DNA from: Pyrobaculum sp. WP30
GTDB lineage: Archaea > Thermoproteota > Thermoprotei > Thermoproteales > Thermoproteaceae
Reading direction: 5' to 3'
Assembly (NCBI GenBank): GCA_001189275.1
Contig: CP012158.1
Span: 1,789,704-1,853,703, forward strand
Length of the DNA stretch: 64,000 bases
Under the pieces are notes generated by a model. That model searched no databases. It saw only the letters and a list, made by a program, of their open reading frames with translations, and was not told the DNA's origin. Shown here piece after piece: positions 33,595 through 42,177 of this stretch (position 1 is its first letter; every line of letters starts with the position of its first letter). Position numbers and translations under genes: made by a program.

Positions 33595-34736
33595 AGGCTG
33601 TAGACCTCCCCGCCTCTGAAGTAAATCCTCCCCCTGGCCGCGGTCGCCGCCACTCTGCCGAAGGCGGTGAAGTCCTCAAAAGGCGTGTGTCTACATTTCC
33701 CTGCGAAGTCCTCCCCACGCACCTTAAACTCCTCGAGCTTAACCACGACGAATGTCTCCCCCGCCTCCACGCCGAGGAGGCGGGCCGGCCTGTGCGAATA
33801 CAGCCTAACCACGTCGCCCAGCGAGATTACGCCCCTCTTCCAGAGGGCGAGGAGGAGGCTCAGCGACACGTCTATGCTACATATGCCGGGGGGCGGCGAC
33901 TGCGACCGTTTCTCCTCCAAGGTATGTGGGGCGTGGTCGGTGGCGTACATATCCACGAGACCCGCGGCGAAGGTTGCCAAGAGCGCCTTCCGGATCTCCG
34001 GCGTCCTCAGCCGCGGGTTCACGAGACAGAGACCTGGGTCTCTGCAGTTCTCCGTGTCCAAGAGCAGGTGGTGCGGCGTGACGTCGACAGACGCCCAGCC
34101 CCGGGACGCCTCCGCCGTCTGGGGCAGGGTGATGTGGGTCAGGTGGACCTTTGCCCCCGTCAGCGATGCAAGGAGGCGGACCCTCTCGACGCAACGCAAC
34201 TCCGCCTCCGGCGGGCGCTCCGCCCCCTTGAAGTAGGCGGGGTCCTCGCAGTGAAACACCACCACGCAACCAAGCGAGGCACACCTCCTCATCAACGCCT
34301 CCACGTGGCCCCAGCCGTATGTCTCCACGTCCTCCGGATAGACCTTGACAGAGCCTGGCCTGGCGGCGTCGAGCTCGGCGAGGTCCCCGGGGACGCCCAT
34401 GTGTAGCCTGTAGATGATGGGGAGGGATGCCCCCTCCTCCAGCCTCTTGCGGTAGAGCTCCGCCGTCCTTATGTGGGGCCTCGTGTTGGGCATGTCGCCG
34501 ACTGCCACCACGCCGCCCGCCAGCGCCGCGGCGGCGCCACCGGCTAAGGTCTCCTTGTGTGAAAGCCCCCAGTCTCGGAAGTGGACGTGGATGTCCACCA
34601 TGCCGGGCAGGATGATGTAGTCGTTGGAAAACTGCAGGGTCCTGCACCCCTCCCGCCCTAGTCTCACCCGGGCGAATCTGCCCGCCACGTAGGCCCTGCC
34701 CTCTATCCTGACGCAGTCCACGGCGTTAGCAGACAA
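33591..34736 (-). CDS. pyrC: Dihydroorotase
   Basis: A 381-residue amidohydrolase of pyrimidine synthesis. The zinc motif is DIHVHFRDWG near residue 48. GDMPNTRP follows, then the carboxylated-Lys region GSVKVYPEDV, later His ligands in VVFHCEDP and VHLTHITLP, and the Asp in YATDHAPH. The length is normal for type I enzymes. The start overlaps the KaiC-like gene's end by 11 bases. Confidence 0.93.
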   Translation of the reverse strand: MSANAVDCVRIEGRAYVAGRFARVRLGREGCRTLQFSNDYIILPGMVDIHVHFRDWGLSHKETLAGGAAAALAGGVVAVGDMPNTRPHIRTAELYRKRLEEGASLPIIYRLHMGVPGDLAELDAARPGSVKVYPEDVETYGWGHVEALMRRCASLGCVVVFHCEDPAYFKGAERPPEAELRCVERVRLLASLTGAKVHLTHITLPQTAEASRGWASVDVTPHHLLLDTENCRDPGLCLVNPRLRTPEIRKALLATFAAGLVDMYATDHAPHTLEEKRSQSPPPGICSIDVSLSLLLALWKRGVISLGDVVRLYSHRPARLLGVEAGETFVVVKLEEFKVRGEDFAGKCRHTPFEDFTAFGRVAATAARGRIYFRGGEVYSL

Positions 34737-35868
34737 GGCGGGGGGCCGGGTCGGTTTCGTAGCGGCACAGAGCTCTGCCTTGGGAGGAGTAGACGACAGC
34801 CCTCTCTCCCCTCACTTTTATAACGACGTCTGCGAAGGGCCTAAGCCCGAAGTCTTTGTCCACGTTTATAAAAACGGCGACGCCAAGCCTTCTGAGCTCC
34901 TCAATCTCCCTCCTGTTTATGTCGAGAGCCTTCCTGCCGTATACCAAGAACTCCACGTCTACGCCTTCTGAGATCAACACGTCTGCATCTGTCTCGGCCA
35001 AGGTCTCGTAAAGCCCCTTGATGTGCGTGAAGTGTGACTGGGGCCGGGGCTCCACTTGCTGCACCAAGGCTCTGCCCCCGAACTTCTCCACAAGTGTAGA
35101 GGCGGCGGAGGCGTCGCGGAAGAAGACGCGGTAAAGCACCTTAAGCCCCTCGCGGGAGAGCTCCGCCGCGGCCCGGGCAAGGAGAGGCGTTAAGCCGCGG
35201 CCAGCGAAGAGGTAAACACCCCCGCCTTTCACGGGCCCCACCGCGCTGGAGAGGGGATCTACCCGCCTCTCCCAGCGCCCCTTAGCCGCAGGCCGGGGCA
35301 GGTCGTCGAGGAACACAACGCCTCGGCCCTCCAAAATGTCGAACTCGACGTAGTAGCCTGCCCGTCTCCCCCTGGCCTTCACCACATACATCCTCCTCTC
35401 GGCGATCCCGTTTTCAAGCCTCAGCTCCATGCGGAGCAAGTTGTCGGCTATGTAGTCCAGAGGCGTCGCCGACTCCTCCTCGGCTATGCCGATGAAGTCT
35501 ATGTTAGAGGGCTTGAAGACTCTATACACCGCGTTTATGAGGTACTCCCTGCTCTGGAGATCCTCCACCAAGGCCGATATGGAGTCAGCCACGACGAGGC
35601 CGTAGTTCCCCTGAGAAGTAGCCGAGATCACCTGGTTGAGTATGATGTCGGGCCTGACGAAGACCATATCCCAGAACTCCGCCTTAGAGAGATCGTAGCC
35701 CAGCGCCGCGGCGTTTCTGAAAAAAGTCTCCTTGTCCTCGTAGAGCGAGACCCACAGCACGTTCTGCCCCTCGGCGATCCGCTCGTGGGCGATGCGCATC
35801 GCGAGGCTGGTCTTGCCGGTCCCCGGCCGGCCGTAGATGGCCGTGACGCCTCTGAAATCAAGCTTCAT
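34726..35868 (-). CDS. KaiC/RadA-like RecA-superfamily ATPase
   Basis: A 380-residue protein. The N-terminal domain has Walker A GRPGTGKTS (residues 14-22), a Walker B-like strand YGLVVADSISALVED and KaiC-like architecture. The second half (from about 210, GGGVYLFAGRGLTPLLARAA) looks like a degenerate second RecA domain without a good P-loop. Such proteins are common and poorly understood in archaea. ATG 35868 lies about 21 bp after ATATAAATAG. It is followed in overlap by pyrC, probably by convenience rather than function. Confidence 0.75.
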   Translation of the reverse strand: MKLDFRGVTAIYGRPGTGKTSLAMRIAHERIAEGQNVLWVSLYEDKETFFRNAAALGYDLSKAEFWDMVFVRPDIILNQVISATSQGNYGLVVADSISALVEDLQSREYLINAVYRVFKPSNIDFIGIAEEESATPLDYIADNLLRMELRLENGIAERRMYVVKARGRRAGYYVEFDILEGRGVVFLDDLPRPAAKGRWERRVDPLSSAVGPVKGGGVYLFAGRGLTPLLARAAAELSREGLKVLYRVFFRDASAASTLVEKFGGRALVQQVEPRPQSHFTHIKGLYETLAETDADVLISEGVDVEFLVYGRKALDINRREIEELRRLGVAVFINVDKDFGLRPFADVVIKVRGERAVVYSSQGRALCRYETDPAPRLVC

Positions 35869-35882
35869 GAGTATATCCGGGT

Positions 35883-37475
35883 CTATTTATATGGCAGTTC
35901 AAGGCTTTGGTAGGTATTACTAAACACCGCCCGCTTGTTCTCTATAGCTATCCGGGTGCCTGCCACGTGTATCACAAGTGAGGAGTCTTTTGCCTCGGCC
36001 CAGGCGGGGCCTGTGTTTAGCCGCAGGTCCTTCCTCGTCTTGTACAGCCGCGTCAGGAGCTGTCTAACCGGCGAGTCGGGACACGGCGTGTAGGGCCTTC
36101 TGTTTGTGTGGTCCGCCGCCTTCCCCTCCTCGGCGCATTCACCGCCGGCGTACACCGAGGGCACGCCTGGAAGCGAGTAAATAAGGGCGTAGCCCATCTC
36201 CAGAGCCCCGCCGAAGGCTGTTTTCGCCCTGTCTAGGTCGTGGTTCTCCAAAAAGGTGTTCATGTGGGGCAGAGAGGTGGGCGGGGTCAGGGCTATGTAT
36301 CTGTTCACCGCCTCCGCGAGCTTCCCCGCGTCTCCTCCAAGCTGGGTCAACGCGCCGTAGAGCATATACGCCGTGAAGCCCCTCACCGCGCTGTAGAAAG
36401 GTGCGGGGTTCCCCATGTGCTCGCCGAATACGTACCGGCCCGACGCCGGCCTCAACACCTCTGTCCAGACCCCCGGCGGCACGCCGTGGGCCACGTCCAG
36501 CCTAAACCCATCTACGTGGGGGGCCCAAAACTCCACCACGCGCCGGGCGTACTCCACAGCCTCAGGCCTGGAGTAGTCAAGCCGCGGCATGGCCCACACC
36601 TTTAGAAAAGTCTCGTAGGGCGGCTCGCCCCTCGCCAACTCCCTAAAGAGATCCCGCGGCAGTCTGAGAGCCGCCTCTTTGACTAGACGCGCCGGCTCTG
36701 GACTCTTTAAGATGAAGGGGCCCTCCGGAAACAACGGGTTCCGAAGCCCCACGTGGTACAACACCACGTCCAACACAAGCCTCATGCCGGCTCTCCTCAA
36801 CGCATCTCGCAACGCGACGAAGGCCGTCCAGCCCCCCAGCCTCTCGTCTACGTCCATATGGTTCACCACGTCGTATCGATGGTAACTCATGGCGGGATAT
36901 ATGGGGTGCAGGTAGAGGCCGTCTGAAAAGTCGAGAGCGGCCGCGGCGAGCGCCGCCACGTCTTTTAACGTGCCGCCGCAGAAGTCCCGCCGCAGGTCGC
37001 GGCAACGGAGGCGATCCGCGGCGCGGTCCGGCAAGACCTCATACATGGCCGTCACCGGCGGCGACGCGGCGGCCGGCGGAGACCGGAAACGTCTAGTCTT
37101 GCCGCAACACCTCACCTCGTACCGCCTCCTACGCGTCGTCCCGAGGTACACAGCGAACGGCCCCACCTCCGCCAGCTTCGTCACCTCTCCCCCCGACACC
37201 TCTGGGGTCTCCGGCGCATATATCCGGAGCTCCACCACGTCTCCCCAGTCGGCGGCCGTATACGGCGCGGGGAAATGCCACGGGTATTCCGGCGGCTCCA
37301 CCACGCATTCTCCCTCCTCAAATCTGTAGACACCAGGCGGTAGCTCCACGTGGTCTTTAAAAGCGCCGTGGATCCACCCCGTGAAGTCTCCCACTACGTA
37401 TCCGCCGCCTGCCCTCACTATGGCGACTGCGCCGTAGTAGGGATCCCGTCTCCACCGCTCCACCACGCAGGTCAC
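35883..37475 (-). CDS. GH13 alpha-amylase-family glycosidase
   Basis: A 530-residue GH13 enzyme. The first 170 residues form an N-terminal beta domain. The barrel carries LVLDVVLYHVG, the nucleophile region DGFRLDVAHG (Asp near 326), the acid/base region VFGEHMGN (Glu near 350) and the third acid in FLENHDLDR (near 412). It has no signal peptide and is probably cytoplasmic, acting on glycogen, maltodextrin or trehalose-type sugars. GTG 37475 lies about 21 bp from a TATA-like element shared with the divergent QueF-like gene. Confidence 0.88.
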   Translation of the reverse strand: MTCVVERWRRDPYYGAVAIVRAGGGYVVGDFTGWIHGAFKDHVELPPGVYRFEEGECVVEPPEYPWHFPAPYTAADWGDVVELRIYAPETPEVSGGEVTKLAEVGPFAVYLGTTRRRRYEVRCCGKTRRFRSPPAAASPPVTAMYEVLPDRAADRLRCRDLRRDFCGGTLKDVAALAAAALDFSDGLYLHPIYPAMSYHRYDVVNHMDVDERLGGWTAFVALRDALRRAGMRLVLDVVLYHVGLRNPLFPEGPFILKSPEPARLVKEAALRLPRDLFRELARGEPPYETFLKVWAMPRLDYSRPEAVEYARRVVEFWAPHVDGFRLDVAHGVPPGVWTEVLRPASGRYVFGEHMGNPAPFYSAVRGFTAYMLYGALTQLGGDAGKLAEAVNRYIALTPPTSLPHMNTFLENHDLDRAKTAFGGALEMGYALIYSLPGVPSVYAGGECAEEGKAADHTNRRPYTPCPDSPVRQLLTRLYKTRKDLRLNTGPAWAEAKDSSLVIHVAGTRIAIENKRAVFSNTYQSLELPYK

Positions 37476-37490
37476 GGCTGGGCGGCAACC

Positions 37491-37500
37491 CTTTAATAAA
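37491..37500. promoter_or_regulatory. TATA-like element apparently shared by GH13 and QueF-like genes
   Basis: CTTTAATAAA is centred at 37496, 21 bp from GTG 37475 (minus) and 22 bp from ATG 37518 (plus). No other TATA-like sequence lies in the 42-bp gap. Confidence 0.5.
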
Positions 37501-37517
37501 TGTGTAAAACACCTCCC

Positions 37518-37847
37518 ATGCTTAAACTGGCGAAAAACCCCTCCCTAATAAGGCTGAAGACCCGGGGGGAGTCCGTCTGCCCCATAAGCAAGACCGTGGA
37601 CTCCTTCGAGGTAACCCTTGAGTACATCCCGCGTGGAGCCGCCCTGGCCATAGAGGAGTTTAAACAGATGGTAGACAGCTACAGGGGGAGGGAGATGCTG
37701 CACGAGGAGGTAGCGGTGGACCTCATGGAGCGGGTAAAGGCCGCGGTGAACCCGCCCTATGTGAAGGTGGTCCTCAAGTCGTACTACATAGGCGTCGAAA
37801 TCGAGATAATTGCGGAATCAGGCGGCACACAGCCCCTCTACATTTAA
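37518..37847 (+). CDS. QueF-like amidinotransferase of archaeosine synthesis
   Basis: This 109-residue unimodular T-fold protein matches the crenarchaeal QueF-like family, which converts preQ0 already in tRNA to archaeosine. The nucleophilic Cys is in RGESVCPISKTVDSFEV (C21), the conserved EEFKQMVDSYRG and EEVAVDLMERV helices follow, and KSYYIGVEIEI ends the fold. I preferred ATG 37518 to the ATG at 37500, which overlaps the TATA box. Confidence 0.92.
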   Translation: MLKLAKNPSLIRLKTRGESVCPISKTVDSFEVTLEYIPRGAALAIEEFKQMVDSYRGREMLHEEVAVDLMERVKAAVNPPYVKVVLKSYYIGVEIEIIAESGGTQPLYI

Positions 37848-37879
37848 ACATAAACCAAGCCTCAAAAACAGTTTTGGGG

Positions 37880-38605
37880 TTAGGGCTGCCTCCACCTCGC
37901 CAGCTTGAATAAGAAGTAGAGGCCGATGGCGCTTTGGAGGGCTAGGGCGACGGCGGCGGCTGACGTGAGGTATGGGCCGTAGTGAATTAGGCCCGTGGAG
38001 TCGTGTATCATCACCGCGGCGGCGCCTGTGGGGAGGACTATGCCTAGGTAGGGGCTTGGCAGGCGCGTCGCTGGATAGTAGACGGGGGCCCCCACTGTGA
38101 ACACCGCAGAGAGGATCTGCGGAAGGGCCCAGGCGTACCTCATGTGTTTAATTAAGCCGGCCAGCGTGAATCCTATCCCCGCCGAGGCCAGCCAAAGCGC
38201 TGTAAGGGCGTAGAGAGACGCAGGCGTCAACATCCACAGCCCGAGCCACCACATGACGACGAGGTAAACCACCAACGTGGGGAGGGCGAAGACGAAGGCG
38301 CTAAGCGCCAGGCCCAGGGCGTAGCCCGCCGGCGAGACGGGGGCGGCGGCTAACATGCTCTGGTACTTTATGCCGAGGCGGTAGTAGGTGGCGTCTCCGA
38401 TTAGCCCAATGCCGTTTGACGCAATCGTCCAGATGAAGCCCCCCACTAGGCCCCACTTCAGCCCCTCGGCTCCGCCGTATATCGCCAAAACGACGAGGAA
38501 CGATACGGGGCTGACGGAGCCGCCGATTACCCAAATCCAGCCGCGCGTCGCCGCTATCCAGCCGTTTATCCAAGCTATCACCAAGGCGTCTCTAATCGTC
38601 TTCAT
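37880..38605 (-). CDS. ABC-2 type permease
   Basis: A 241-residue membrane protein with six predicted helices, the size and layout of ABC-2 exporter permeases. Its start (ATG 38605) lies inside the 3' end of the ATPase gene and is preceded by a GAGGAGGGG Shine-Dalgarno-like stretch, as expected for an internal operon gene. A GTG/ATG a few codons upstream is possible. The substrate is unknown. Confidence 0.75.
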   Translation of the reverse strand: MKTIRDALVIAWINGWIAATRGWIWVIGGSVSPVSFLVVLAIYGGAEGLKWGLVGGFIWTIASNGIGLIGDATYYRLGIKYQSMLAAAPVSPAGYALGLALSAFVFALPTLVVYLVVMWWLGLWMLTPASLYALTALWLASAGIGFTLAGLIKHMRYAWALPQILSAVFTVGAPVYYPATRLPSPYLGIVLPTGAAAVMIHDSTGLIHYGPYLTSAAAVALALQSAIGLYFLFKLARWRQP

Positions 38606-39485
38606 ACCCCTCCTCACTCTCCTCTATCGCCCCCACCGTAAGCAACACGTAGTCCTCCAGCGACTTAGGCCTAACCACCACCTTGGCGCCGTCTAGCGAA
38701 AGAGCCTCGGGGGGCTTCTCCACGTAGTAGAGCCTCCTGCCTCCGATCTCCAGAACCCTCTCGCCCTCCGCCACGCGGCCGTCGGCGCCGTAAACCTCAA
38801 CCACGTATCTCCCAGGCACCTTCTCCACCAGCTTATCCGGCGGCGCGAAGTCCACCACTCGTCCCTTGTTGAGGACTAGGACTACGTCGCTTAGGGCCGC
38901 CGCCTCCTCCACGTAGTGGGTGGTCAAGACCACAGTCGCCCCGCGCTTCTTGAGCTCAGACACGGCGTTCCACACAAGCCTCCTGGAGTAGACGTCTAGC
39001 CCCGTGGTGGGCTCGTCGAGAAACACCACCTCGGCGTCCGCGGCAAACACAGCGGCGACGAGAACCCTTCTCTTCATGCCGCCCGAGAGGGCGTCCACCT
39101 CCCTGTTTCGGACCTCCCAAAGCCCGAACACCTGCAGAACCTCCCTTGTCCGCCGCCTGGCCTCCCCCAGCGAGAGGCCGCGCAGGAGCAGATAGCTGAA
39201 GACGAATTCATACGGCGTCAGGAAGTCTATAGGCCGGCTCTCTTGGGGCACCGCCGCTATTACCTTCCTCACCTTCTCCGGCTCCTTCACCACGTCGAAC
39301 CCAGCCACGAGGGCCCTGCCCTCGCTGGGCATAAGCTCCGTCGTCAATATCCTCACCAGCGTCGTCTTGCCGGCGCCGTTGGGCCCCAGGACTCCCAGCA
39401 CGACGCCTCTCCCCGCCTCAAACGTAACGCCCCGCAACGCCCAGAAATCGCCATATCTCCTACCAACGTCTTGACACACAATCAC
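38592..39485 (-). CDS. ABC exporter ATPase
   Basis: A 297-residue ABC-2-type ATPase with Walker A GPNGAGKTT (near 34), Q-loop AAVPQESRPIDF, signature ALSGGMKRRV, Walker B VVFLDEPTTGLDVYSRR and H-loop LTTHYVEEA. The C-terminal 80 residues form the DrrA-type tail. The start lies about 25 bp after GGTTTATTAAG. It forms a two-gene exporter with the permease. The related pair at 60.8-62.5 kb is a separate system. Confidence 0.9.
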   Translation of the reverse strand: MIVCQDVGRRYGDFWALRGVTFEAGRGVVLGVLGPNGAGKTTLVRILTTELMPSEGRALVAGFDVVKEPEKVRKVIAAVPQESRPIDFLTPYEFVFSYLLLRGLSLGEARRRTREVLQVFGLWEVRNREVDALSGGMKRRVLVAAVFAADAEVVFLDEPTTGLDVYSRRLVWNAVSELKKRGATVVLTTHYVEEAAALSDVVLVLNKGRVVDFAPPDKLVEKVPGRYVVEVYGADGRVAEGERVLEIGGRRLYYVEKPPEALSLDGAKVVVRPKSLEDYVLLTVGAIEESEEGYEDD

Positions 39486-39551
39486 TTGTGTACTTCCGGT
39501 TCCTCCTTAATAAACCTTGAAACTTTTAAATAGCGGAGAGAAAAGCCGCCT

Positions 39552-39746
39552 ATGAGAGCTGTCGCCTACGTGCTGAGCGTGGTTGCTTTGATACTCGGCG
39601 TGGTGTATATGATAAGCACCTTATCGACGCCGTCGCTCGACCCGCTGATCTACGCCCGCGACCTCGCCATATCCATCGCCGCCATCGCCGTCGGCGTAGC
39701 GGCGCCCATCCTACTCAGGAAGTTCTCCGCCGCAGAGAACGCCTAG
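39552..39746 (+). CDS. Small two-helix membrane protein
   Basis: A 64-residue protein with two membrane helices (about 4-24 and 36-56) joined by a short polar loop. ATG 39552 lies about 25 bp after CTTTTAAATAG, a strong leaderless promoter, which supports a real gene. No family is recognised. It overlaps the nadK end by 4 bases in convergent orientation. Confidence 0.65.
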   Translation: MRAVAYVLSVVALILGVVYMISTLSTPSLDPLIYARDLAISIAAIAVGVAAPILLRKFSAAENA

Positions 39747-40624
39747 GCCATATAGACCCTCCGCCGGGGGTCCGTGGGGTCCACCACAGACCGGACGAGC
39801 CCAGCCGACCTCAGCCTCTCCAAGGCGTGCCGCACCGTGCGCGGCGAGAGGCCCGTCAGCGACACGATCTCCGAAGCCGTCAAGGGCCCTCTTTCCTCCA
39901 GGATCTTCCGCAACAGAAGAGCGCTTGGGGGCAACCGCGGCGTCGGGCCCTCCCTCTGAACCCGTATAAGCAACTTGGCGGTCCCCGCGTGCCTCACAAC
40001 CGCCGAGTCGCGGTACTTGACCCTCTCGGCGCCGTCTCCAATTAGCAATATGTCGGACCTGCTCCTGGCCCCCCGCAACTCCACCTCGGCGTCGGCCGGG
40101 AAGACGTGCGGCGGCCTCCTCAACATGGAGTTCACAGGCACCACCTCCACCACCCCAGCTCCCGGAGCTATGACCGCGCCCCCGGCAGAGAGGGCGTAGG
40201 CCGTGGAGCCCACCGGCGTCGACACCAGACAGCCGTCTCCCATGTCGTTGAAGACGAAGACCCCGTCTACATAAAGCGAGTACCTCACCAGCGCCGCCGG
40301 CTCCGCGGCGAGCAGAGCCACCTCGTTTATCGCCACGACCCGCTGCCCCCCGCTCTCAGCCACCAGCCTCATGGCGTCTACCGCCTTCAACTCCAGCTCC
40401 GGCAGAAGCGGCAACTCCCTCAGCTCAAGCGCCGCCAGCTTGGCGTCCACCCCTGGCGGCGAGACGCCCAAGACGGGCCTATCCTCCGCCCTCAGCACCC
40501 TCAAGATATCGCGGTCGCGTCCATACACAGCCACCACGGCGGCGCCCCACCGCACCTCCACCCCCACGCGCCTCAACGCCTCGGCCAACACCGAGCTGTC
40601 CGTCTCCACCTCCGCGACTTTCAC
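39743..40624 (-). CDS. nadK: NAD kinase fused to a winged-helix domain
   Basis: A 293-residue protein. Residues 1-220 are an NAD kinase fold with AINEVALL (the NE motif) and FNDMGDGCLVSTPVGSTAY with the SAGG loop. The first catalytic motif, normally GGDGT, reads YGRDRDILRV: the Asp is kept but the glycines are lost. Residues 230-293 form a winged helix (GPLTASEIVSLTGLSPRTVRHAL and a wing). GTG 40624 is preceded by GGAGG and lies about 26 bp after CTTAAAAATT. The fusion suggests an autoregulated or NAD(P)-sensing kinase. Confidence 0.85.
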   Translation of the reverse strand: MKVAEVETDSSVLAEALRRVGVEVRWGAAVVAVYGRDRDILRVLRAEDRPVLGVSPPGVDAKLAALELRELPLLPELELKAVDAMRLVAESGGQRVVAINEVALLAAEPAALVRYSLYVDGVFVFNDMGDGCLVSTPVGSTAYALSAGGAVIAPGAGVVEVVPVNSMLRRPPHVFPADAEVELRGARSRSDILLIGDGAERVKYRDSAVVRHAGTAKLLIRVQREGPTPRLPPSALLLRKILEERGPLTASEIVSLTGLSPRTVRHALERLRSAGLVRSVVDPTDPRRRVYMA

Positions 40625-40633
40625 ACCTCCTTT

Positions 40634-40712
40634 ACCTATATACACTTAAAAATTTGCCGGGTCTCCCAGCCCCGCGCCGTTTATAGATACAAGTTTTGAC
40701 CTATATACACTT
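40634..40712. promoter_or_regulatory. Pair of 14-bp direct repeats at the nadK/MFS divergent promoters
   Basis: ACCTATATACACTT occurs at 40634-40647 and again at 40699-40712. The first copy touches the nadK TATA box and covers its start region. The second touches the MFS TATA box (TTTTAAAAAG). An exact 14-base repeat placed the same way relative to two promoters suggests a shared regulator site. Confidence 0.6.
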
Positions 40713-40736
40713 TTAAAAAGGGCCGAGCCCCCTCTC

Positions 40737-41918
40737 ATGGTCTCCGAGAGGAGGCTCATAATCCTCTCCGGCGTCGGGTGGCTTTTCGACGCCATGGACG
40801 TCCTCCTCCTCTCCTACCTGCTGTTAGCCGCCGCGCCCGAGCTCAAGATGGGCGTGTCCGAGCGTGCGGCGGTGATTCTGGCCAACAACCTCGGCATGTT
40901 GGTAGGCGCCTCGCTCTTCGGAAGGCTTTCAGACGTGGCGGGGCGGAGGGCTGTGTTTATGTCTACTCTGCTCCTCTACAGCCTCGCCACCGGCGCCACG
41001 GCCTTTGCGCGGAGCCACCTAGAGCTAGCCGCCGTGCGCTTCGTCGCCGGGCTTGGCCTTGGGGGAGAGCTGCCAGTGGTGGCGTCTTACGTCTCGGAGC
41101 TGTCGCCGCCGGAGAGGAGGGGGAGGAACGTGGTCCTTCTAGAGAGCTTCTGGTCTCTGGGCGCCTTGGCGGCGGCCGCCGTCGCCTACTTCCTCTTTCC
41201 GGCCCTCGGCTGGAGAAACGCCATGTTGCTGCTTGCCGCCACAGCCCTCTACGCCGCGGTGATCAGGGGCACCCTGCCGGAGCACAAGCCGCAGAGGAGG
41301 GCGGCGCTGAGCATATACGCCTACTTCAGGCGGCTCGCCCCGACGTGGTACATATGGTTCGCCCTGGCCTTCGGCTACTACGGCATCTTCCTATGGCTAC
41401 CAACCATCTTGGTGCGGGAGCGGGGGCTCACGGTGCTCCAGTCCTACGAGTTCATGCTGGTCACCACGCTGGCCCAGTTACCTGGCTACTTCGCCGCGGC
41501 TCTTCTCGTGGAGCGCGTCGGCAGAAGGCCCGTCGCCGCCGTCTTCTTCGCCGCGTCTGCACTCTCGGCCCTCGCCTTCGCCCACAGCCAAGGGCCGGCT
41601 CAGCTGTACCTCGCCGCCTTGGCGCTGAACTTCTTCAACCTCGGCGCCTGGGGCGTCGTCTACGCCTACACCCCAGAGCTCTTCCCAGACCACGTGAGGG
41701 GGGCCGCCACGGGCTCCGCCGGATCGGTGGCGAGGCTAGGCATGATACTAGGCCCAATGCTCTACCCAGCCATGGGCCTCTCGTCGCTACTGGTCGTCAC
41801 GGCGCTGTGGCTCTCCGTCCCAGTTGCCGTGTATGCACTGCCGGAGACCAAACACCGCGGCGCCGCGGAGGACACGACCTCCAGAAGCGCCCACTCGCCG
41901 TCGGGAAGCCCCTCGTAG
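40737..41918 (+). CDS. MFS transporter
   Basis: A 393-residue major facilitator with twelve predicted helices. Family motifs are FGRLSDVAGRRAVFM after helix 2 and LVERVGRRPVAAVFF in the second half; VSELSPPERRGRNVVLLESF resembles the sugar/aromatic-acid porter subgroup. ATG 40737 lies about 25 bp after TTTTAAAAAG. The last 20 residues (after LPETKHRG) are low in complexity and lie opposite a possible minus-strand gene, so the normal end may have been lost. The substrate is unknown. Confidence 0.85.
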   Translation: MVSERRLIILSGVGWLFDAMDVLLLSYLLLAAAPELKMGVSERAAVILANNLGMLVGASLFGRLSDVAGRRAVFMSTLLLYSLATGATAFARSHLELAAVRFVAGLGLGGELPVVASYVSELSPPERRGRNVVLLESFWSLGALAAAAVAYFLFPALGWRNAMLLLAATALYAAVIRGTLPEHKPQRRAALSIYAYFRRLAPTWYIWFALAFGYYGIFLWLPTILVRERGLTVLQSYEFMLVTTLAQLPGYFAAALLVERVGRRPVAAVFFAASALSALAFAHSQGPAQLYLAALALNFFNLGAWGVVYAYTPELFPDHVRGAATGSAGSVARLGMILGPMLYPAMGLSSLLVVTALWLSVPVAVYALPETKHRGAAEDTTSRSAHSPSGSPS

Positions 41919-42057
41919 ACAAGCCGCCCACAGAGCCTAGGCGGCTCGCCCCCCGGCACCTCCACCACAGCCCTCACCCCCACCTCCCACAGAAACTCCC
42001 AAACCTCCCTCACCCCTTCAACAAAGTATCTAGATGGTAGCCAGACCCCTCAATCAC
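41865..42057 (-). pseudogene. Possible small frameshifted gene antisense to MFS end
   Basis: On the minus strand two frames join at a G-run: VIEGSGYHLDTLLKG ends in TGA overlapping GTG 42013, which starts VREVWEFLWEVGV, then VVEVPGGEPPRLCG and GEWALLEVV. The composition is protein-like here and becomes antisense-like once it enters the MFS gene at about 41865. One missing G would explain the break. No clear promoter is at the right distance. Confidence 0.3.
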
Positions 42058-42177
42058 CAAGACCAGAAATACGTCCCCTAAGACCCCATATTTAACAGCC
42101 TTAAGCCGCCCTCTGCACGCGCGATGCGCCGTGGACAACCGCGTCGAATATTTATAAGCAAGGCCGGAGTGTTATAT

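Noticed and set aside
42124-42177. Upstream ATG for the membrane protein at 42178
   Set aside because: It precedes the TATA box and adds a basic leader; the GTG 25 bp after the box fits the leaderless pattern and gives a clean membrane helix.
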